DNA from: DYTO01 sp040757795
GTDB lineage: Archaea > Hadarchaeota > Hadarchaeia > Hadarchaeales > Hadarchaeaceae
Length of the DNA stretch: 7,276 nucleotides
NCBI GenBank assembly: GCA_040757795.1
Contig: JBFLWG010000049.1
Location: 1 to 7,276 of the forward strand
Direction of reading: 5' to 3'
The position numbers and the translations under genes were made by a program. This document shows, piece by piece, positions 1-6,270 of this stretch (positions are counted from its first letter, which is position 1; each line of letters opens with the position of its first letter). Below the pieces are notes generated by a model. The model was not told the origin of the DNA and ran no database searches. It saw nothing but the letters and a program-made list of their open reading frames with translations.

Positions 1-242
1 TGGATCTGGGAGCTGCCCAAATCCGTGAAAATTGTGAGGTCGGCTGGTTCAAGCTCCTCAACAACCTCGCGATAAAGCATGCGAACGAACTTCACGTCAT
101 GGGTTATCCCGCACCTGTCGAGGGAGCTAGACATTATTGCTGCTGCGCAGACGCCGTCGGCATCCATGTGGGAGACTACTTGGATGGAGTCATTTCTGTG
201 TTTTTTTATCAGTTCTGCTGCTCGGTGGACGGTGGCCTTCAC
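1..242 (-). CDS. Archaeal RecJ-like DHH-family nuclease/phosphoesterase, N-terminal part (runs off left edge)
   Basis: About 80 N-terminal residues are present; the rest lies beyond the left edge. The reading shows the DHH motif I HMDADG at residues 25-30, followed by CAAAIM, and a second metal-site stretch, FTDLGSSQ, with its Asp at residue 74. In DHH enzymes these aspartates and histidines bind two divalent metals that hydrolyse phosphodiester bonds. The pattern fits the archaeal RecJ-like family, which includes the GINS-associated nuclease of the replisome, but other archaeal DHH proteins share these motifs, so the exact role is inferred. The GTG at 242 is chosen because GGTGA lies 4 nt upstream (247-251) and it puts the DHH motif near residue 25, as is usual. 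GTG codons at 302, 308 and 311 are in frame, but using them would overlap the divergent gene starting at 297. The downstream metal-binding motifs and DHHA1 domain cannot be checked here. Confidence 0.8.
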   Translation of the reverse strand, partial: MKATVHRAAELIKKHRNDSIQVVSHMDADGVCAAAIMSSSLDRCGITHDVKFVRMLYREVVEELEPADLTIFTDLGSSQI

Positions 243-296
243 TAAATCACCAGCAGTAAAGATTTTAACGGAAGTGTTGTTAAATCTTGCGGTAGC
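243..296. promoter_or_regulatory. Divergent promoter region between the RecJ-like gene and the small membrane protein
   Basis: This 54-bp gap holds two AT-rich candidate TATA elements. GATTTTAAC at 261-269 is centred about 32 nt before the rightward ATG at 297, which would give an almost leaderless transcript. GTTAAATC at 279-286, read on the minus strand as GATTTAAC, would place a leftward start near 255, leaving a short leader that contains the GGTGA site at 247-251. The assignment is inferred from spacing and base composition only. Confidence 0.45.
247..251 (-). promoter_or_regulatory. Ribosome-binding site of the RecJ-like gene
   Basis: GGTGA on the minus strand, 4 nt before the GTG at 242. 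It decides that start over the upstream in-frame GTG codons. Confidence 0.6.
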
Positions 297-479
297 ATGC
301 ACATTCACCACGCGTACATAGGGTTGTTCCTGATGGCTTGGAGCATCGCGGCCATTTCATTCAGGGCTTTTTTGATTGGGGAGTACAATCCCCTGCTGGC
401 CTGGGGGGGGCTGATAGTCGGAACGGCGCTTTTCGCCCATGACCTGTGGTGGCACTTGACGCACAGGAAAAAGAGGTGA
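297..479 (+). CDS. Small two-helix membrane protein of unknown function, in tandem with mtnA
   Basis: A 60-residue protein with a histidine-rich start (MHIHHAY), a hydrophobic helix at about residues 6-27, a short polar turn (GEYNP, 28-32), a second hydrophobic segment at about 33-48, and a basic end (HRKKR). The charge distribution suggests that the C-terminus faces the cytoplasm, giving a hairpin with both ends inside. I recognise no family. It is probably real: its hydrophobic pattern is coherent, a TATA-like box lies 32 nt upstream, and its stop codon (477-479) forms part of mtnA's ribosome-binding site, so the two genes are probably cotranscribed and translationally coupled. An internal ATG at 333 would remove most of the first helix and is less likely. 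A run of eight G at 403-410 encodes part of Trp-Gly-Gly and is a possible slippage or sequencing-error site, though the frame stays open across it. Confidence 0.65.
   Translation: MHIHHAYIGLFLMAWSIAAISFRAFLIGEYNPLLAWGGLIVGTALFAHDLWWHLTHRKKR
475..479 (+). promoter_or_regulatory. Ribosome-binding site of mtnA, overlapping the upstream stop codon
   Basis: GGTGA lies 4 nt before the GTG at 484 and contains the TGA stop of the preceding gene, an arrangement typical of translational coupling. Confidence 0.65.
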
Positions 480-483
480 AATT

Positions 484-1503
484 GTGCGCACGATTGAGCT
501 GAAGGGGGCAAATGTAATCCTTGTCGACCAAACCCTCCTTCCCCACAAGCTGAAATTCATCAGGTGCTCCGATGTCGAGTGTGTGGCGCGGGCAATAGAG
601 AAGCTTCAGGTTAGGGGTGCTCCGGCTTTGGCCGCTGCTGCTGCCATGGGGATTGCCGTGACGGCGCTCAGGAGCAGGGCAAAGACCAGGCCTGCGCTGA
701 TGGCCGAGCTGAAACTGGCTGCGAAGAGGATTGGAAAGACTCGGCCTACTGCCGTAAATCTTTTTGTTGGGATCAGGCGGGCGCTTTCTGCTGCACAAAA
801 ATCTTCCGATGCAGAAAGCATGAAAAGAGCAGTGGTCAGGGAGGCCAAACTGATTGCTGAAGAGGACGTTCAAGCAAACAAAAAACTCGGCGAGGCTGGC
901 GCCAGGCTTCTCAAAAGCGGCAGCACAGTTTTGACCCACTGCAATGCTGGGGCTCTCGCCACGGTCGACTTCGGGACGGCCCTCGGAGTAATAAGGGCGG
1001 CGAAGAGGGCTGGTAAAAAGATCAAGGTGATGGCGACTGAAACCCGCCCGCTGCATCAGGGCGCCAGGCTGACCGCTTGGGAGTTGAAAAGGGAGGGAAT
1101 TCCGGTAACTGTGATAGTGGACAGCTCCGTCGGGCACTTCATGGCCGAGGGTAAAATAAAAGCAGTGATCGTTGGTGCAGACAGGATCGCGGCAAATGGG
1201 GACACTGCAAACAAGATTGGGACGTACAACATAGCCGTGCTTGCCCGAGAACATGGAGTTTCGTTCTACGTGGCGGCGCCCACGAGCACCATCGACATGA
1301 AAATCCGGAGCGGTAAAGAAATTCCCATAGAGTACCGTTCGCCGGAGGAGGTCACGAGTTTGGCAGGCAGGAAAATAGCCCCGCTCGGAGTAAATGCCCT
1401 GAACCCGGCATTTGATGTAACGCCGGCCCGCCTGATAACTTCCATAATAACTGAAAAAGGCGTCTTCAATCCGAAGCAGCTGAGGTCGAAGATAAAATCA
1501 TAA
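484..1503 (+). CDS. mtnA: S-methyl-5-thioribose-1-phosphate isomerase (MtnA)
   Basis: A 339-residue protein of the eIF2B-related sugar-phosphate isomerase superfamily. MtnA converts methylthioribose 1-phosphate (and, in some organisms, 5-deoxyribose 1-phosphate) to the ribulose form in the cytoplasmic salvage of methylthioadenosine or 5'-deoxyadenosine. Family marks in order: VDQTLLP at 14-20, the phosphate-binding RGAPA at 44-48, THCNAG with the catalytic Cys153, TRPLHQGARLTAWEL after about residue 186, and GADRI with the catalytic Asp233, followed by NGDTANKIGTY. RGAPA and TRPLxQGARLTAWEL favour MtnA over ribose-1,5-bisphosphate isomerase or a true aIF2B subunit, which have different motifs there. 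Length is normal. The GTG start at 484 is set by the GGTGA at 475-479 and gives the usual MRTIE-type N-terminus. It sits just after a small membrane-protein gene and overlaps the convergent NifU-type gene by 6 bp. No other methionine-salvage gene is in the window. Confidence 0.93.
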   Translation: MRTIELKGANVILVDQTLLPHKLKFIRCSDVECVARAIEKLQVRGAPALAAAAAMGIAVTALRSRAKTRPALMAELKLAAKRIGKTRPTAVNLFVGIRRALSAAQKSSDAESMKRAVVREAKLIAEEDVQANKKLGEAGARLLKSGSTVLTHCNAGALATVDFGTALGVIRAAKRAGKKIKVMATETRPLHQGARLTAWELKREGIPVTVIVDSSVGHFMAEGKIKAVIVGADRIAANGDTANKIGTYNIAVLAREHGVSFYVAAPTSTIDMKIRSGKEIPIEYRSPEEVTSLAGRKIAPLGVNALNPAFDVTPARLITSIITEKGVFNPKQLRSKIKS

Positions 1504-1719
1504 AAGCTGAACGCGCTTGACTTCAGGAGCGGCGCGTTTTATCTCCCTTTCCACAACCATTCCCATCGTAACTGCTGACATCGGGCACCCGGCGCAGGCG
1601 CCTCTCAACTTCACCTGGACCACGCCGTCTTTTGTGATGTCAACAAGCTCTATGTCTCCCCCGTCCGCCTGCAGCGCCGGCCTTATCCTTTCAATCGCGG
1701 CTTCGACTTTCTCTCTCAT
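1498..1719 (-). CDS. NifU C-terminal-domain protein (Fe-S cluster scaffold/carrier)
   Basis: A stand-alone NifU C-terminal (Nfu) domain of 73 residues. It shows the N-terminal helix with PALQADGGDIELVDI and the cluster-binding CxxC in GACAGCPMS, with Cys42 and Cys45. Such proteins dimerise, hold a [4Fe-4S] cluster between the two CxxC pairs and pass it to apo-proteins in the cytosol. I prefer the ATG at 1719, which starts MREKVEAAIERIRPAL as is usual for the family; a TATA-like GGTTTTAAG lies 33 nt upstream of it. A GTG at 1740 would add seven residues (VRHWFGR) and is the alternative. Neither start has a strong ribosome-binding site, consistent with a nearly leaderless mRNA. Its end overlaps the end of convergent mtnA by 6 bp. 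It lies downstream of the ABC genes in the same direction but probably has its own promoter. Confidence 0.88.
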   Translation of the reverse strand: MREKVEAAIERIRPALQADGGDIELVDITKDGVVQVKLRGACAGCPMSAVTMGMVVEREIKRAAPEVKRVQLL

Positions 1720-1747
1720 GCGACCAAACCAATGTCTCACAACTCGC

Positions 1748-1756
1748 TTAAAACCA
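1748..1756 (-). promoter_or_regulatory. Candidate TATA box for the NifU-type gene
   Basis: GGTTTTAAG on the minus strand, centred 33 nt before the ATG at 1719. It shares the core GGTTTTAA with the candidate box in front of the SecB-like gene. Confidence 0.4.
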
Positions 1757-1776
1757 GATATGCTGGCGCTTGCTAT

Positions 1777-2574
1777 TCAACGCATTTGCCTGCGCCTGAA
1801 GAAGTACAGCGTCAGCAGGAGCGAGATTAACAAATATCCAAGCATTACTGCAGTCCCGCCTTCCATGGTAGGGTAGGAGTAGATCGGCCTTCCGGCAGTG
1901 GTAAAACTCACTCGGGTCGGCTGTGGGGTTATCGATGCCAGCGGGACCAGTTTCCGTGGAAAAGTCAGCAGGAACCATGGCTCAACCGAGACATTTATCA
2001 GCAAAACTTCCACGAGCGGCATTATTATGATGAAGATGAAAAATGTGAATATCACTGGCAATATGTCTCCGGGGATGGTCGTGCTGATCAAAAATGACGC
2101 GGCGAGGGTTGCAAAACCGTATAAAAGAAGAAGTATGTAGGAAGCGAGCGCCCCGCTGGGAACCGCCCCGTAAGTTGACACCATGTAAATCAACCCGATG
2201 GCAAAGGTCACAGCGACCCCGACCGCAACAAGTATCGCGGCGGCCAGGAACTTCCCCATCGCTAGCCAGCTGCGGCCGATGGGGGCGGTGAACGACACAT
2301 AACCCGTCTTCTGGGCGTACTCTGAGGATATGGCGTCGCTGCCGAAGAAAATCCCGAGCATCGCGGACATGAGGGTGAGGGTCAGGAAATAATCTTCAGT
2401 GAAGTCAACAAGAGGCAGCGGGCCGGAAAATGTAATCAGGTAAATCCCCAGAACGGAAATCGGCACGATGAGCACGACGGTGGCGAGCACCCTCCGGCTC
2501 TTGCGGTGCCTCAGTATTTCGTATTTCATGACCGTGAGCATCTGCTGGAAATTGCTGCTGATTTTTGTTTTCAT
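1777..2574 (-). CDS. ABC-2-type transporter permease
   Basis: A 265-residue integral membrane protein, the pore subunit partner of the ATPase encoded immediately upstream. After a basic cytoplasmic N-terminus (KYEILRHRKSRR) there are about six hydrophobic segments, near residues 29-48, 60-80, 108-130, 140-162, 168-192 and 238-257, and an arginine-rich end (FFRRRQMR). Between the second and third segments is a polar stretch, SSEYAQKTGYVSFTAPIGR, of the kind seen in ABC-2 permeases such as NatB-like and antibiotic or polysaccharide exporters. The substrate cannot be told. The ATG at 2574 is chosen because it has GGTGA 5 nt upstream and starts one base after the ATPase stop; a start at 2604 would add ten residues and overlap the ATPase gene. 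Half-transporter architecture implies a complex with two permease and two ATPase chains. Confidence 0.88.
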   Translation of the reverse strand: MKTKISSNFQQMLTVMKYEILRHRKSRRVLATVVLIVPISVLGIYLITFSGPLPLVDFTEDYFLTLTLMSAMLGIFFGSDAISSEYAQKTGYVSFTAPIGRSWLAMGKFLAAAILVAVGVAVTFAIGLIYMVSTYGAVPSGALASYILLLLYGFATLAASFLISTTIPGDILPVIFTFFIFIIIMPLVEVLLINVSVEPWFLLTFPRKLVPLASITPQPTRVSFTTAGRPIYSYPTMEGGTAVMLGYLLISLLLTLYFFRRRQMR

Positions 2575-2575
2575 T

Positions 2576-3505
2576 TCACTCACCGACCAGTTGTAGGTAA
2601 ACATCCTCGAGGGGCAGAGTCGGGGTCTTGTAAGAAACCACTTTCAGCCCCACGTTGTTTATCAGGCTCTCAAGCAGCCTTGCGCGCTCGTTCTTTCCGC
2701 CCTTAAAGCCGATTTTCAATGCGCCCTTGTCCAAAGAAAGCGACTCGACCGCCCCAATGTTTTTTATTTTTTTGATCTGTTTTGGGCTCGGACTCTTAAG
2801 CACCTCGACCTCGAGCACCCGCGGCGTGAACATCTTTTCAAGAACTCTGGCGTCGCCTATTTTGAGGAGGTGGCCCTTGCTGATGAGCGCCACCTTGTTA
2901 CATGTCTCCTGTACCTCGAGAAGCATGTGGGAGGAGAGAAATATCGTCTTGCCGGCCCTTCTCGCCCTGTTGATGTAATCTCTTATCTTGAAAACCGCGC
3001 GTGGGTCCAGTCCCAGCCCAGGCTCGTCGAAAATGAGGACTGGAGGGTCGTGCAGGATAGCCTGGGCAAACACCATCTTCTGGCGCATCCCCCTCGAAAA
3101 CCGACCGAGCTTCGTCTTGGACCATTTCATGAGGTCCGTGAGCTCCAAAACCTCGCGGATCCTCATCTCGAGCTCCGGGCCACCCATGCCGCGAACCTCG
3201 CCAAGGTACCTTAAGTATGTGACAGGGTCCAACGGGCCGTAAAGGCTGGGCTCTTCCACCAAGCACCCCACGCCCTCAAGCGCCTCTTTCCGGCTGTAAA
3301 AAGGATCAAAGCCGTTGACGTAGGCGCGGCCGCTGTTTGGTCGGAGGAGGCCGCACAGTATTTTTATGAATGTGGATTTCCCGGCTCCGTTCGGCCCCAG
3401 AAGCCCCACGCAATTGCCCGAGCTGATCTTCAGGCTAACGTCATTGAGAGCAACCACCTTGCCGAACTTTTTTAAAAGCCCTTCCGCGACTATTACTTCT
3501 TTCAA
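2576..3505 (-). CDS. ABC-2-type transporter ATP-binding protein
   Basis: A 309-residue ABC ATPase of the CcmA/NatA type. Motifs in order: Walker A GPNGAGKST (37-45, Lys43), a glutamate-type Q-loop region LVEEPSLYG (82-90), signature FSRGMRQ (136-142), Walker B VLIFDEP (156-162, Asp160 and catalytic Glu161), D-loop GLDPR and the switch His193 in SSHM. All ATPase residues are intact. FSRGMRQ in place of LSGGQ is usual for ABC-2 exporters. Residues after about 215 form the accessory C-terminal domain common in this group. The protein powers transport by the permease encoded one base downstream; the two form one operon. The start is TTG at 3505, giving MKEVIVAEGLLKKFG, which lines up with family N-termini. 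Only a weak GGTCA precedes it, and a good TATA box 30 nt upstream points to an almost leaderless transcript. The exported substrate is unknown. Confidence 0.93.
   Translation of the reverse strand: MKEVIVAEGLLKKFGKVVALNDVSLKISSGNCVGLLGPNGAGKSTFIKILCGLLRPNSGRAYVNGFDPFYSRKEALEGVGCLVEEPSLYGPLDPVTYLRYLGEVRGMGGPELEMRIREVLELTDLMKWSKTKLGRFSRGMRQKMVFAQAILHDPPVLIFDEPGLGLDPRAVFKIRDYINRARRAGKTIFLSSHMLLEVQETCNKVALISKGHLLKIGDARVLEKMFTPRVLEVEVLKSPSPKQIKKIKNIGAVESLSLDKGALKIGFKGGKNERARLLESLINNVGLKVVSYKTPTLPLEDVYLQLVGE
2580..2584 (-). promoter_or_regulatory. Ribosome-binding site of the ABC permease gene
   Basis: GGTGA inside the last codons of the ATPase gene, 5 nt before the ATG at 2574. It fixes the permease start and indicates coupled translation. 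Confidence 0.6.
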
Positions 3506-3530
3506 TTGACCAAAACTAATTTCGCGGCAG

Positions 3531-3543
3531 CTTATAATTAAAT
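3531..3543 (-). promoter_or_regulatory. Candidate TATA box for the ABC transporter operon
   Basis: Read on the minus strand this is ATTTAATTATAAG, the most AT-rich element in the 63-bp gap between apgM and the ATPase gene. Its TATAA core is about 30 nt before the TTG start at 3505, so transcription would begin within a few bases of the start codon. Confidence 0.55.
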
Positions 3544-3568
3544 CTCCGCCATCAAAACTAACTGAGAA

Positions 3569-4849
3569 TTATGCCCCGAACTTCTTGCTTTTCCCCATCA
3601 GGTCAGCCACTATCGGCAACAGGTCTTTTCCTGAAATCCTGCCAAGCCCTCCGCTCGCGGCTGCGCGTTCGCCGAATGTTTTCACATCGTCGCTGCGAAC
3701 CCCTGGGCCGTAAATCAGGAGCGGAACAGGATCGGCGGAGTGGTTTTTAAGGCTTGCCGGGGTGGTATGGTCGCTGGTTATTACTATGAAGTCCGGCACG
3801 TCTATGAACTTGCTGAGGATGGCGTCTGTCTTTTCTATCAGGTCTACTTTGCCTCTGGAGTTTCCGTCGTGCCCTGCCTCGTCGAACCCTTTAACATGCA
3901 AAATTACGAGCTCGTGGTCTTCCAGAGCCTGCAGAGCCACCTTAGCCTTTGCGTTCAGGTCTGTGTTTAGGCTTCCGGTGGCACCTGGAACGTCGTAAAC
4001 CTTCAGCCCCGCCAGCCTGCAGACGCCTTTTACAAGGGCGGCCGCCGCCACGCAAGCACCTGCCATGCCAAACCTTTCCTTCAGAGGCTCCAGGTGGGGG
4101 ACCACCCCCCCGCCCCGGAGGAGGAGGCAGTTTGCCGGAGGCAGACCTTTTTTCACTCGCTCTTTGTTCATGGGGTGGGATTTTAGGACCTTGTAGGCCT
4201 TCTCCGAAAACTCGTTGAGGATTTTCGCTGTTTTGACGGCCCTGCCGCGGCGCACGACAAATTTTCTGATCCCGCCGGCGAAGATGGGATATGCTGGAAG
4301 CGCTTTTGACTCCTCCTGAAGCAGCGGCTCCACCTTGAGTGGCTTTTTGCCGACCTCGTGAGGGTCTGTGTCGGAGACCTCGTGGGTCAACCCTTCTCCC
4401 CTGAGAACCAGAGTTGCCCTGTGCCCGACTGTGCTTCTGAAAATGATCTTGGCCCCCTTCACGCTTATTTTCTGAACTGCCTCGGCCAATGGCTGAGTAT
4501 CATGGACCCGCCCGGCCCTCCTGTCAGTGACTCTCATCGAGCTGTCGACTGTGGCGAAATTCACCCTGAAAGCCACGTCCCCCGGCTTCAGGTCTATGCC
4601 GGCACCTGCCGCCTCGAATGGGCCTCGCCCAGTGTAGACCTCGAACGGGTTGTAGCCGAGGAGGGCCAGATGAGCGGTGTCGCTTCCTGGGATGATCCCC
4701 GGCGCGATTGTATCCATTATGCCGCTTATGCCATGCTTGGCCAGCCAGTCCATGTTGGGCTTTTTGGCTATCTCCAAGGGGGTCCTGTTAGCCAGCTTTG
4801 GCACCGGCCTGTCCGCCATCCCGTCACAGATGAGAAGAAGTGTTTTCAT
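3569..4849 (-). CDS. apgM: 2,3-bisphosphoglycerate-independent phosphoglycerate mutase, archaeal type (ApgM)
   Basis: A 426-residue enzyme interconverting 3- and 2-phosphoglycerate in cytoplasmic glycolysis and gluconeogenesis, from the alkaline-phosphatase superfamily. Visible residues: Asp9 in LLICDGMAD, the phosphorylated serine Ser56 in IPGSDTAHLALLGY, TGRGPFEAAGAG, the metal-binding Asp323 and His327 in FDEAGHDGN, and Asp360-His361 in ITSDHTTP, which complete the two-metal site. These motifs, with NRTPLEIA near the N-terminus, mark the archaeal ApgM branch rather than bacterial GpmI. Length is close to the family norm and no key residue is missing. The ATG at 4849 has GTGAT 5 nt upstream (4855-4859). 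The gene is transcribed divergently from tiaS across a 77-bp gap and is followed in the same direction by the ABC operon, which has its own TATA box. Related homologues include phosphonate-linked paralogues, but the neighbours give no sign of that. Confidence 0.94.
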   Translation of the reverse strand: MKTLLLICDGMADRPVPKLANRTPLEIAKKPNMDWLAKHGISGIMDTIAPGIIPGSDTAHLALLGYNPFEVYTGRGPFEAAGAGIDLKPGDVAFRVNFATVDSSMRVTDRRAGRVHDTQPLAEAVQKISVKGAKIIFRSTVGHRATLVLRGEGLTHEVSDTDPHEVGKKPLKVEPLLQEESKALPAYPIFAGGIRKFVVRRGRAVKTAKILNEFSEKAYKVLKSHPMNKERVKKGLPPANCLLLRGGGVVPHLEPLKERFGMAGACVAAAALVKGVCRLAGLKVYDVPGATGSLNTDLNAKAKVALQALEDHELVILHVKGFDEAGHDGNSRGKVDLIEKTDAILSKFIDVPDFIVITSDHTTPASLKNHSADPVPLLIYGPGVRSDDVKTFGERAAASGGLGRISGKDLLPIVADLMGKSKKFGA

Positions 4850-4854
4850 GCACC

Positions 4855-4859
4855 ATCAC
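4855..4859 (-). promoter_or_regulatory. Ribosome-binding site of apgM
   Basis: GTGAT on the minus strand, 5 nt before the ATG at 4849. Confidence 0.45.
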
Positions 4860-4888
4860 GTGTCATTTTTGCTCAAGAAAAATGTTTG

Positions 4889-4897
4889 CTTATACAC
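4889..4897. promoter_or_regulatory. Shared divergent TATA-like element between apgM and tiaS
   Basis: CTTATACAC on the plus strand reads GTGTATAAG on the minus strand. It lies about 34 nt before the tiaS ATG at 4927 and about 44 nt before the apgM ATG at 4849. Either orientation gives a plausible archaeal TATA box: a leader of about 7 nt for tiaS, and of about 17 nt, containing GTGAT, for apgM. No other TATA-like candidate stands out in the 77-bp gap. Function is inferred from position. Confidence 0.45.
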
Positions 4898-4926
4898 TTA
4901 AGGCTATCATTTCAAGTTGTTATTGT

Positions 4927-6228
4927 ATGCCTATCATTCAGGTCGGGATTGATGACACGGACTCCAAGGCGGGGATGTGCACGACATATGTTGGGGCCGT
5001 GGCCATCGACCGGCTCAAAAGTAGCGGGGCCGAAATTGTGGGACACCCAAAACTCATAAGGCTCAACCCAAACTGGAAATTGAAAACGAGGGGAAACTGC
5101 GCCGTATCGTTCGCTTTCAGGGCACCCGATTCGATCGTGCCGGAGTTAAAAAAAACTGTTTTGGGTACTGTAAAAGAGCTGGCTGAACTCAGCGTGGAGA
5201 CCACCAACCCGGGAGTTGTTTTTCTTAACGGAGGGAGAACGCCGAAAAAACTGCGGGAGTTTTCGAAAAAGGTGATTCAGGATGTTGTCGAGTTGAGCGA
5301 CGCCGAACATATGGCCCGTGACGTTGGTGCGGAGGCCCACAAGTTCAAGCTGGGGCGCGGGATAATCGGGGCTTTGGCCGCGATTGGGAACCCTCTGGAC
5401 AATGACTGGACGTTCGAGCTGGTGGCGTACAGGATTCCGGAACATAGGGGCGGAAAGAGGCGCGTTGACCCGGCGTCGGTTGTGGAGATGGACGCAAAAA
5501 CTAGGCCGGAAACTTTCGACAACCTCGACCCTGCCACAGGGGAGATTAGAATAACTCCTCACACTCCTTGCCCGATCCTTTATGGAATAAGGGGCGAAAC
5601 CCCGGGAGCGGTCGAGAGGGCCCATAGGATTGTCAAAGCTTCAGAGCCGATCGAGCGCATCATTGTCTATAAAACCAACCAGGGCACGGACGAGCACCTT
5701 GTCCCCGCGAAGATTACCGAGGCCCGGCCTTACCTTTCTGTAATAGTGGACGGGGAGGTCTGCAGGGCGCCGAAAATAATCCCGGGCGGCCATGTCATCT
5801 TCAGGCTGAGGGAGAACGGCGGGGAGATCGACTGCGCAGCTTATGAGCCGACCCGCCAGTTCAGGGAAGTCGTGAAGAGGCTCGCGGTCAGGGACAGGGT
5901 GAGGGCATACGGGGGGATAAAGGAAAAGCCGGAGCTTCCGCTGACGGTGAACCTAGAAAAGATCGAGGTCTTGGAAGTGGCGCGGCAATTCAGGGGTGAA
6001 AACCCTGCCTGTCCAAGCTGCGGCAAACACATGAAGTCTGAGGGAAGGTCCAAAGGTTACGCGTGCAAAAGATGCGGAATAAAGGACCCACACGGCACGG
6101 CCAAAAAAACCGAGGTTGCGCGGGATATTGGAACTGGCTCCTTCGAGGTCCCGCCGCGGGCAAGAAGGCACCTGGCTAGGCCGCTTTCAAGGGGGATTAG
6201 GGCAAAGCTGCCGCCTCGCGAGTTCTAA
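4927..6228 (+). CDS. tiaS: tRNA(Ile2) 2-agmatinylcytidine synthetase (TiaS)
   Basis: A 433-residue enzyme that uses ATP and agmatine to convert C34 in the CAU anticodon of tRNA-Ile2 to agmatidine, so that it reads AUA as isoleucine rather than AUG. TiaS is found only in archaea and normally essential. The N-terminus has GIDDTDS (7-13) and GMCTTY (16-21), diagnostic of the kinase-like and ferredoxin-like core that covers roughly residues 1-260. An OB-fold-like segment follows at about 265-345 (SVIVDGEV, then GGHVIFRL). A zinc ribbon has CPSC at 362-365 and CKRC at 380-383. The ATG at 4927 gives the family-typical MPIIQVGIDDTDS; an upstream in-frame ATG at 4840 would add 29 unrelated residues, cross the promoter and overlap apgM's start, so it is rejected. 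There is no ribosome-binding site and a TATA-like box 34 nt upstream, which suggests near-leaderless translation. Key residues look intact. Confidence 0.95.
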   Translation: MPIIQVGIDDTDSKAGMCTTYVGAVAIDRLKSSGAEIVGHPKLIRLNPNWKLKTRGNCAVSFAFRAPDSIVPELKKTVLGTVKELAELSVETTNPGVVFLNGGRTPKKLREFSKKVIQDVVELSDAEHMARDVGAEAHKFKLGRGIIGALAAIGNPLDNDWTFELVAYRIPEHRGGKRRVDPASVVEMDAKTRPETFDNLDPATGEIRITPHTPCPILYGIRGETPGAVERAHRIVKASEPIERIIVYKTNQGTDEHLVPAKITEARPYLSVIVDGEVCRAPKIIPGGHVIFRLRENGGEIDCAAYEPTRQFREVVKRLAVRDRVRAYGGIKEKPELPLTVNLEKIEVLEVARQFRGENPACPSCGKHMKSEGRSKGYACKRCGIKDPHGTAKKTEVARDIGTGSFEVPPRARRHLARPLSRGIRAKLPPREF

Positions 6229-6234
6229 CGGAGG

Positions 6235-6242
6235 TTTTAAAG
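6235..6242 (+). promoter_or_regulatory. Candidate TATA box for the SecB-like gene
   Basis: TTTTAAAG, within GGAGGTTTTAAAGC, is centred about 33 nt before the TTG at 6271. It begins just after the tiaS stop codon. If used, transcription would start near 6265. Confidence 0.4.
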
Positions 6243-6270
6243 CTGTGGCCCAAATGTTATGTGTGATTGA

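Noticed and set aside
403..410. Run of eight G as a phase-variation switch
   Set aside because: The frame is open and gives a coherent hydrophobic helix with the run as it stands; there is no sign of an off-frame partner, so it is noted only as a possible error-prone site.
361..1254. A 297-codon open frame antisense to mtnA
   Set aside because: It is a shadow of mtnA's high-GC codon use; its translation is rich in Pro, Arg, Ser and Cys with no domain pattern, and mtnA explains the region fully.
1898..2291. Rightward open frames within the ABC permease region
   Set aside because: They are complements of the permease's hydrophobic coding; their translations show no coherent domain or membrane pattern.
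4093..4112. Hairpin GGTGG-GGGA-CCACC followed by a run of C
   Set aside because: It lies in the middle of apgM and encodes its glycine-rich GGGVVPHLEP stretch; codon choice explains it and nothing suggests a regulatory role.
4840..4926. Upstream ATG extending tiaS by 29 residues
   Set aside because: The extension (starting MFSCTITCHF) is unlike TiaS N-termini, crosses the TATA-like element and overlaps apgM's first codons; the ATG at 4927 gives the family-typical start.
4358..5059. A 233-codon open frame crossing the starts of apgM and tiaS
   Set aside because: It lies antisense to apgM and out of frame with tiaS, both of which have clear catalytic motifs; its translation shows no family pattern.
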